64,000 nucleotides of DNA, from NCBI GenBank assembly GCA_047967505.1, contig CM106539.1. One strand, given 5' to 3'. The position numbers and the translations under genes were made by a program. This document shows positions 56,560 through 64,000 of this stretch, in pieces (positions within the stretch are counted from its first letter, which is position 1; every line of letters begins with the position of its first letter). The notes beneath the pieces were generated by a model that was not told the origin of the DNA, searched no databases, and saw only the letters and a list, made by a program, of their open reading frames with translations. Source of the stretch: Dipteris shenzhenensis. Lineage: Eukaryota; Polypodiophyta; Polypodiopsida; Gleicheniales.

Positions 56560-57540
56560 GTTAATTTATTTAGGTTACTTCAGAATATGTTTCCAAAACC
56601 AAATACCATGCTTGCATCAAGGGACAAAATTAAGAAGGGACTGGTGTTGGCATGGACACCAATCCACACTTGTCCTTATGATTGCATTATCTTTTGGTTT
56701 GAGTATGAGGACATGGTTAGTTGTCTAGATTGTGGTGCACATGCTTAATAGGTAGGACTTGCAAGGTGAGACCATATCGGTGAAGATCTTGAGACATTTT
56801 TCAATCATCAATAGGAACCACACATATTCAAGTGTAATTCCATGGTCAAATTGATGACATGCATGCAAAGAATCATGCCACTGATGACACTCTAAGGATT
56901 CATATAGATTGTGCTACATGGAAGCACATAGATAACATATGGTTGAACTTTGCAGAGGAACCATGTAATTTGCATCTTGACCTCGTAATGGATAGGGTGA
57001 ATCCTATTGGATTATAACTTAACATCATGGTCAACATGACCAATAGTTGTGGTGAATTACAACATTCCCTCATTGTTGACCACAAAGAAGGGACATCTTA
57101 TGCTTGCCCTTCTTATCCTAGAGATGTACAGGACAAAGAATATGGATGTTTACGTGGCACCATTAATAGAGGAGTTGAAAATCTTACAGAGAGGAATCCA
57201 TGAGATATGGAGACTAATCAAGTAAGAGTAACTTCCCCTTTGCAAGCAATGTGTCTTAAGATGTGTGATGCTAACCCTTGCTCTTATGCCTAAGTTTTGA
57301 GAGCAAGAGGATACCATGCTTGTCCTATTTGTGGTGATTGATTGGAGGAACTATACTCTCAAGAAGGTATATGAGTTTCACATTCAACACCTCCCACATG
57401 ACCACGATCCTACACGATCAAATAATTGGTCCAAAACCACTTCCATTAAAGGTAGTTGATTGTCTAGGTACATGGAGAGATAATGGTGAGCATTGGGACG
57501 ATGAAGCTATCAATCTTCCATGAGCTTTATTATTTGGGTA
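56560..57540 (+). pseudogene. CACTA (En/Spm, TNP2-like) transposase remnant
   Basis: Frames joined across stops read CPYDCIIFWFEYEDMVSCLD (56670), WKHIDNIWLNFAEEPCNLHL, DLVMDRVNPIG (56918-57010), PRDVQDKEYGC (57115), MCLKMC and RARGYHACPICG (57300-57340). This is the TNP2 order: CxxDC..C..C, then W..F..EPRN..LGL..DG.NPFG, then a lone CPxC. The catalytic-region DG is DR here. Terminal CACTA repeats were not found, so the element is incomplete. Confidence 0.75.
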
Positions 57541-58450
57541 AATTGCTAACCAATTGCCTCTTAGACCCCATAGATATTTGGACACATTTGGTTAGTGAGA
57601 GGAATATGAGAGGTGAATAAGAGGACTTGAGAGTTAAGGATAAGATGAGAGAGTTATGGCCACAAAGCAGGGGTACCAAGGTGTGCTTCTGAAGGCCCCA
57701 TGGATCTTCTCTAAGAGGGAGGCAACAATAGTGAATATGGTCATCACCGTATTTTGAACACTAGTACACATTGTTTAAACGGTGCTTTTACAAGGGACAA
57801 CAAGCCTTAAGTCTCATGATTAGCACAACTTCTTACAAGTGTACTTGTCTTTCAATATATTACATCATGATTGCCTTCTTATTGTCGTTTGCCATTGTAA
57901 CTTGATTTTGTATATAGAGTTTACCCTCGCAACTATGGTGAAAGGAAGGATGCTTATCAAATGATGTCCAAAAATCTATCTACATTATCAGCTACATCAC
58001 AAGCTATGCTTAGAACATTAAATAAGAGCATAATTTTTTGTCTGGCTTGGTAGCTCTTCAACAATCCTATTAGCTAGATACCAATAGGGTCTTTTGTCTT
58101 GAGCTTTTGTAAATGTAAAGAGGCCGAGCATGGTTAGGCTATGCCTATCATTTCTTAATAATACAAGTTAGTTCTTTTGTGTGAGCCTATATCTGGGTGT
58201 GAGGCATATGCACATGTGCCAAAAGAGCTTTGGAAGAAGCTAGATCCTAAGTCTAGGTCATCTTGCAATAATGTTTTCAACTCCTTGTGATTTCATGAGA
58301 GATAGAGAGATATAATTAGAGTGTGATCTAATACTCCAAATTATCCAACACTGGTATGAGACTGATTAGGGTCTCATCAAAGTGAAGGTCTAGATCACAG
58401 TTTTGAAAAGGTCGAATTCAGTAAGGTATTCTATTGAGATGCAATGGATA
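57541..58450. repeat. Unassigned sequence with a repeat shared with 61965-62045
   Basis: Positions 58258-58352 (TCTTGCAATAATGTTTTCAA, GTGATTTCATGAGAGA, GAGAGATATA, CCAAATTATC) match 61962-62045. The GGTTAGGCTATG word also recurs (58132 and 61937). No gene was recognised. Confidence 0.5.
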
Positions 58451-58455
58451 CATGA
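58451..58455. repeat. Target-site duplication, left (CATGA)
   Basis: Exact 5-bp match to 60654-60658, flanking the gag-only copia element. Confidence 0.93.
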
Positions 58456-59015
58456 TGTTAGCTTTGGAGTTCTCAATATAGTGATATTGCATGCAATAAA
58501 ATGCTATCAATAATCCGAGCTTTTACGAGACAGAGAGGTTCTTCCAAAAATGCGTTTGGAATGATAAACACTTAAAAATCAGTTATAAAGCATCACTCTG
58601 ACATCAACCAACTATAGGATCTAACCTCTACCAAGTTTTTTTCTCATTAAAAAACCAGATATGGCGACACAACTATAACTCAACTGGAGACTCTAATGAC
58701 TCGACTCACTAGGAGTTACTCTGCATGACATCAACTAAACTAACCGACCTGCTCAGAGCCCTAATCAAATTCGTGATGGACAAAAGGACCAACATTCTCT
58801 GCTGCTCAGTCCTTTATAGAAATCACGGGAAGCCACTACGTGAAACCGCCAACTGCTAGGCTGCCTTCATGCATAGGCTAGCCAATCAATAGTCGCTCAC
58901 TTGCATGGACCAATCACATAAAGCCTCCACGTTGTCTAACACAAAACTGCCAACCATTATGCAAAGTGCCAACATTAGGCCTCCCCATGAGGGAGTAATA
59001 TAGCCAATCCCAAAA
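58456..59015 (-). repeat. 3' LTR of the gag-only copia element
   Basis: It shares TTCTCAATATAGTGATATTG, AGAGAGGTTCTTCCA, CCAGATATGG.GACACA and GCCAATCAATAGT with the 5' LTR at 60057-60653. It lacks a segment of about 37 bp present there (60185-60222). Confidence 0.9.
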
Positions 59016-59259
59016 AATCCCCCCTTGACCAAACTGGGGAATAAACACAGACAATAGAAAGAAAAGAAGCTAAACACTTTTATCATGAACATCTAAAACA
59101 TGACCAGTTCAACCAATCAAACCTGATCATCTCAAACAATTGCCAACCCAAAGCAATTCTAACAACATGTTCACAATTCTAGAACGCCCAGTTGTCTTCA
59201 ATAGTATCATTAGATACCAAACCCACTACCTCTGATGTCGATGGAGTCTCATCCGCAAT

Positions 59260-59997
59260 GCATGATTTGTCATTTGCCTTTTAGTCTTCTTCATCTTTTT
59301 GTTTCTTGTAGCATTGATGTTTGAAGTGTCCGGGTTTACCACATTAATTGCAAGTCTTATCTCCCACAAACTTCCATTTATCTTTCATAGCATAGGCATG
59401 TTCTCAAGGTGAGAAAAACTAGTCTTCATGGTTCCCCTCACTCAACAGCATGGCCACAGAATCGATACAATCCGCATCATCATCCAAGCGTACTATCTTC
59501 ATAGGATCGTGATACCTTGGAGGGAGACTCTTTAGAAGTATGGCTTCTTATCTTCATCTTCCACCTTGGACCCAACATCATTGATTTGCTTCAATAGGGA
59601 CTGCATGCGGTTCAAAAACATCCCTCGGCTCCGATGTTTCATCCATCTTTAAATCAAAGAGTTGTTGTTTCAACATGGCTTTTGAATGTTTCATGCGCAC
59701 TCCAAACAACATTTCCAACATAGTGCAGTTCTCAGCTGCAATCTTTATAGTATCCATATGATGAAAGAAATCTGCTCTGAGGGCTCGACCCATCATATCA
59801 AGCGCTCGTTCATTTTTTGGTTCCCATATAGTGACCTTCTCTACCTTGTGACCACTACTCTTGGGTTTCTTCTCTGTCTCTGATACCACACTCTAGAGGT
59901 TTTTGTGCATAAACCATAGCTTGGTCGATAATTGGCAGCTAGAAAAATTCTGACCGTAGAATTTTACAATGGTCACCTCAGACTTCTCTTTCTTCAT
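59260..59997 (-). pseudogene. Copia gag with zinc knuckle
   Basis: From the ATG at 59997-59995 the frame reads IVKFYGQNFSSCQLSTKLWF (the N..G.N(F/Y)..W..KM..L block of plant copia gag). A TAG at 59893-59895 stands where W is usual. The frame continues as NERALDMMGRALRADFFHHM, KAMLKQQLFDLKMDE. After frame changes the zinc knuckle CGKPGHFKHQCYKKQKDEED follows near 59330-59390, with the first cysteine four residues upstream. Only two or three lesions separate it from an intact gag. Confidence 0.85.
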
Positions 59998-60056
59998 GGA
60001 ATCCATAGCGCTCTTGAATTCTTATTGATAGCAGGTCCTTTAAATTTGATACCACT

Positions 60057-60653
60057 TGTTAGCTTTGGAGCTCTCAATATAGTGATATTGCATGTAGTAA
60101 AATACTATCAATAATCCAAGCTTTTACCAGATAGAGAGGTTCTTCCACAAACATGTTTAGAATGATAAACATTTGAAAATTAGTTGTGCAATGGACAAGG
60201 ATATCAAAACAATATATTCTTATAAAGCATCACTTTGACATCGACCAACTATAGGAGCTCACCTCTATCGAGTTTTTTGCTCATACAAAAACCAGATATG
60301 GTGACACAGCTATAACTCAACTAGAGACTCTAATGACTTGACTCACTAGTAGCTACTCTGCATGACATCAATTCAACTAGCCGACCTACACACGACCCTC
60401 ATCAGGTTCGTGATGGGGACAAAAAGACTGACCTTCTCTACTGCCCATTGCTTTGTAGAAATCACGAGAAGCCCCTACCTAAAACTGCCAAGTGCTACGA
60501 TGCCTTCATGCATAGGCTAGCCAATCAATAGTTGCCCACTTGAATGGCCCAATCACATACAGCCTCCATGTTGTCTAACACAAAACTGCCAACCACTATG
60601 CAAAGTGCCACCTTAGGGTTCCCCATGAGGGAGTAATATAGCCAATCCCAACA
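60057..60653 (-). repeat. 5' LTR of the gag-only copia element
   Basis: The plus-strand ends TGTTAGC and CCAACA give the inverted TGTTRG termini of the element. See the partner at 58456-59015. Confidence 0.9.
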
Positions 60654-60658
60654 CATGA

Positions 60659-62340
60659 TTGAAGGTTGACAAGCCAATCATAGTGTCAGTTTTTCCTTTT
60701 CTTCATGGAGAAGGAAGGGACCGTGGGGAGTTTTCTGTAGCTTAGAGAAGAAAAGCAACAACTAGGTCTCGGAGAAGGTTCAGGGATGGGAGTTTAAAAA
60801 TGAGAAGGCAATAGGGATTCTTGTATGAGCTTTAGGTGCTATTTACTTTCACTATGTGGACGTTTTAAAGACACAACACGGCGGGCTAGAGCATGACCAG
60901 AACGCTCTTCAGTGCAAAAATGATGAACTCTAAACTTGAAGGATGAGCTTTTTGGCTTGCATATGGGAGAAGGAAATACACGGGTTCACATCTCCATGGC
61001 ATGCAATCAATCATGAAGTAGTTGCAAGTTTTGGGAGTTGGTGACAATACTAAGGGTTTGAATAGTATGGATCTCCATGACGTTGTTTCAATGCTATTAA
61101 GTGAAGAGCCTAGAACAAAGGCATTAGTATAGGGAGGATTGGTTTCATATATTATAAAGAATGGAAACAATTAAGAAGGAAAGAAGGGGAATATTAACAG
61201 CAACAACTAGAAACTCAGAAGTGAGTATTGCAACGTAGAGGGACTTATGGCAAACATTGGTAACAAAAAATATTTTAATAATCAATGTAAAGGAGAGCAC
61301 GCATGTTTGATGGAAGATACTCCACCAATGGAAGAACTTGCACGATTTGTAGTTGCAGATCAATGTTCAAGCATTGAAGACAACTAGGCATTTTGAAATC
61401 AATAGACAGTTTTCGGCCTTGCCCTATGTGGGTGACCTACACCTTTTTTGTCTTGTGCTGTGGGTGGCCAGGCTTTTCCTTGTTTGTCATCTGGTTCTAT
61501 GTTGGACAAGCTTTATTTGGATTTGTGTTCAGCCCTGTGTGGGTATATGCCTTTTGTTTTGGTATTTCCATAGCAATTATTAGTTTTCTTGTCTTCTAGA
61601 ACTCCCCCTCAAATTATGGGGTGTACGTTGGGTAATCCTTGTAGGGGATAGCATTTTAACTGAAGTTTAGGGGGGTGTACATGAATTAGACATGCCACTC
61701 ACCATGCACTTATTCTACACAGCTGACCAATCACTTTGTGAAGATTTTGAGATTGAAGGTGCAGAGGTAGTGTTGTAGACCTAGCTTCTATGTGTGGATC
61801 AATCTACCCAAGCTTGATGAGAGTTGTGCTCATGAGAGTTAATTCAAGTCTGTGTCTAGCTTCATGGCTCTTAAACAATCTTGTTACCTAGCTGTCAGTA
61901 GGTTTTTTCAATATTGAACTTTTTTTAAAAAGGCAACAAGCCTAGTTAGGCTATGTTAGAATGCTTGCAATAATCTTTTCAATGTCATTGTGATTTCATG
62001 AGAGAGGGAGAGATATAGGTACTTCGAATTATCTAGCATCACCACTTCACTGGTTGGCCTCTTTATGAAGCCAAATTACTAGGCCCTTCCCAACCACTAG
62101 AACCCCCCCCCCCCTTCCCTCTTTTCCTCCATGATGCAGATGACATGCTAGCTGGCACACTCTTTTGGAACTACCTCAAGGGTGACCACTTTGCCTTTCT
62201 TGCCAACAATCCACTCTCCATCCTATCCCTCCTTCCTATTATCATCCACTTTGGCAACACATATCGAATACTCTCTAGCCTTAGGAACCACAGCTTTAGG
62301 ATCCCCACCGACACCGGCCCTAGCCCTAAGTAAGGCTTTT
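60659..62340. other. Unassigned stretch
   Basis: Minus-strand frames at 60886-61170 and 61145-61363 and a hydrophobic plus-strand frame at 61353-61599 are open but show no motif. A C12 run lies at 62103-62114. Confidence 0.3.
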
Positions 62341-62344
62341 GGTG

Positions 62345-62430
62345 ATAGTATTGTCAATAAATGGAATGTTTGTCATTAGTATTGTCAATAAATGGAATGT
62401 ATTGTTAGTATTGTTAGTAAATGGAATGTT
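62345..62430. repeat. Three-unit 31-bp repeat
   Basis: Units containing TAGTATTGTCAATAAATGGA (or GTTAGTAAATGGA) start at about 62345, 62376 and 62406. Confidence 0.85.
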
Positions 62431-62639
62431 CATCATGAATCAAAAGCTGAATCTTTCCACAAATGGAATAGCTAGTAGTTAATAGGGGATTCATGCAATG
62501 TATTGTGGATTGGGAGAGGAGGCATATATTGGTTTGGAGGCTGGAGACAAATAGTCTAGGTAGGACTTGCAAGGGGTTGTATGAGGTCTTGGTCATCTCT
62601 CGGGGGGGTCACTCATAAATATGTAAGCATAGCACGTGG

Positions 62640-64000
62640 GTTCAATAGAAGGAATATTTAAAATCCCCTTTTTACAACTCACCATCTGACATCTTATCTT
62701 TATAAGTGAACTGCTTACCATGGTAGGTCATATGATTGGTGGCACCCAAGTCAATAAACCCATCATCACTTTGTGATGGAGCTGACATGCTACCCATAAC
62801 ATGCTCTATGCTAAATAAATGAGCTCCATGCCTATGCTCATAATCATACTCCCTTTGGCCAACATAATTTTTGTATTGATGCCTTCCACCATGGAGTCTA
62901 TGGCTAGAATTTTGTTTGGCATAGCAATCTCTCTCATAATGACCATATGTTCAAAAAAAATGGCAATTTTGAGCTTCTTGCACATGGCTAGCCCTCCCTC
63001 TACCATAGTTTGGAGCTCTCCCCCTTTCTCCTTGCATGTAACCATGGCCTCTTGGCACATATTCATTCCTATCCATATTGTGTTCATGAGCATATGAGGC
63101 TCTCCCACAGCCTCTAAAGCTATGCGAGGCTACTATCATTCACATGCTGACCATGGCAATGTACCCTATTTCACCTATTGCAAATGAGATTTGGCCACAT
63201 AAAAATCTCTCCCATGTATCTTTAACATTTGCAATGCTACATTAATATTTGTTTTAGATGTTTTTATTGTGGTCTATATTGAGGCCCCAAGCCATTCACG
63301 GTGATGGACACCAAGTCATCATCCTCCACATTGCAATTAATGGAAGCCAAATCCTCTGAGATTTGCCTAATTTATGCAACATAATTTCATATGTTTTTAT
63401 TGTGGTGTATATTGAGGCCCCAAGCCATTCAAGGTGATGGACACCAAGTCATCATCCTCCACATTGCAATTAATGGAAGCCCAATCCTATGAGATTTGCC
63501 TAATTTATGCAACATAATCTATAATACTTCTATTATCTCTCCCCATTCCATGGAGTCTTGCTTAGGCTAAATTTATCTTGCTTTGGTGGTTGTAGCATAC
63601 ATTTTTTAAATTATATCCCAAGCTTCTTCTGGAGTGTTGGCCTTCTTGATATGTGGAATGAGAGTTTTTGAAATGCATATTGATATCCAGTGCAACACCT
63701 TCCTAGAATTCTCACCCAAGTCCTATATGCCAAGTTTTCCTCCTCCATTGGCTCACATCATGGCAATTTGGGGCATTAATCTTCACCCGTAATCAAACCC
63801 CATACACCTTTGCCCATGAGGAAATTTTCCATGTGATAGGACCAAACACTATAGTTGTCATTGGTGCGTTTCCCACCAACAATTTGCATAATCTAAGAGG
63901 TTTCATCCATGCTTGATTCACAATCTTTATGCATATAGTTCTTCCAAATGCAATTCAACAACACCCAAAGTGTTGGCACTTTTATGAATTTTATGCACAC
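62640..64000 (-). pseudogene. Copia gag-protease pseudogene, cut by the window edge
   Basis: Right to left on the minus strand: gag fragments HIKKANTPEEAWDII (about 63640) and ASINCNVEDDDLVSITVNGL (about 63310), then a Gly/Arg-rich linker RGHGYMQGERGRAPNYGRGR (about 63030). A knuckle NCHFFEHYGHYERDC follows (about 62940), in which the second cysteine has become F. The protease start FIDLGATNHMTYHGKQF lies near 62730-62755, where the usual catalytic D-S-G is D-L-G. Frameshifts and a 133-bp tandem duplication break the frame. The rest of pol would lie left of 62640 but is not found. Confidence 0.8.
63260..63523. repeat. 133-bp tandem duplication in the copia gag
   Basis: Units at 63260-63392 and 63393-63523 both begin GTTTTTATTGTGGT.TATAT and contain CCCCAAGCCATTCA.GGTGAT and GGACACCAAGTCATCATCC. 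Only a few substitutions separate them. The length is not a multiple of three. Confidence 0.95.

Larger units (their letters stand above)
58456..60653 (-). mobile_element. Gag-only copia-type retrotransposon with two LTRs
   Basis: On the minus strand the 5' LTR is 60653-60057 (TGTTGGG..GCTAACA) and the 3' LTR is 59015-58456. The 1041-bp interior begins with a TGGTATCAAA-type primer site at about 60054 and ends with a GGGGGGA purine tract at about 59018-59027. CATGA duplications lie on both sides. The interior codes only for gag, with no protease, integrase, RT or RNase H. It is either a deleted copy or a member of a short gag-only family that depends on other elements for its enzymes. Confidence 0.9.

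Overview
The window is nuclear DNA of a land plant with a repeat-rich genome. Evidence: an intron-containing gene for a plant-type starch phosphatase (SEX4-like), an intron-containing GT34-like glycosyltransferase gene, and dense plant transposon remnants (Ty1-copia with tRNA-Met-type primer sites, Ty3-gypsy, LINE, CACTA, Helitron, foldback elements). I cannot name the species. Two elements that are unusual for a flowering plant, a Helitron with an apurinic-type endonuclease (Helentron-like) and a non-LTR reverse transcriptase with a GIPMG motif, make a fern, lycophyte, gymnosperm or early-diverging angiosperm worth considering, but this is inference.

Layout. 1-2640: LTR-derived debris with a 169-bp tandem duplication. 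2640-9230: a decayed LINE on the plus strand, split by a 3.6-kb copia derivative (5122-8733) with two LTRs and a near-perfect target duplication. 10540-11129: a solo-LTR-like block. 11312-15802: SEX4-like gene on the minus strand. Seven exons join in frame and carry the HCTAGLGR active site; the first intron holds another copia LTR and a gag scrap, and the exons after the active site are not found here. 16800-20150: direct repeats, a Helentron-type endonuclease and unidentified degenerate coding sequence. 20170-28360: pyrimidine-rich element copy 1, AC microsatellites, a 1.5-kb direct duplication and a 303-bp foldback. 28380-32900: a Ty3-gypsy remnant on the minus strand. 33440-36050: simple repeats, a 120-bp-period array and a LINE tail with a 16-bp target duplication.

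36400-39143 is the best-preserved gene: GC-rich upstream region, GA repeat, twin micro-uORFs and five exons coding for a 367-residue type II membrane glycosyltransferase. Downstream lie a LINE on the minus strand (40512-42760), pyrimidine-rich element copy 2 with reverse transcriptase motifs (43700-47570), a Rep-Pif1-endonuclease Helentron remnant (49090-52390), a 52-bp-arm foldback (54543-54656), a CACTA transposase remnant (56560-57540), a gag-only copia element with exact CATGA target duplications (58456-60653), and a copia gag-protease remnant running off the right edge (62640-64000).

The two host genes are not an operon and show no evident functional link: one acts on plastid starch, the other probably in the Golgi. 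Most of the rest is a layered record of transposition in which nesting order, target duplications and LTR structure can still be read.
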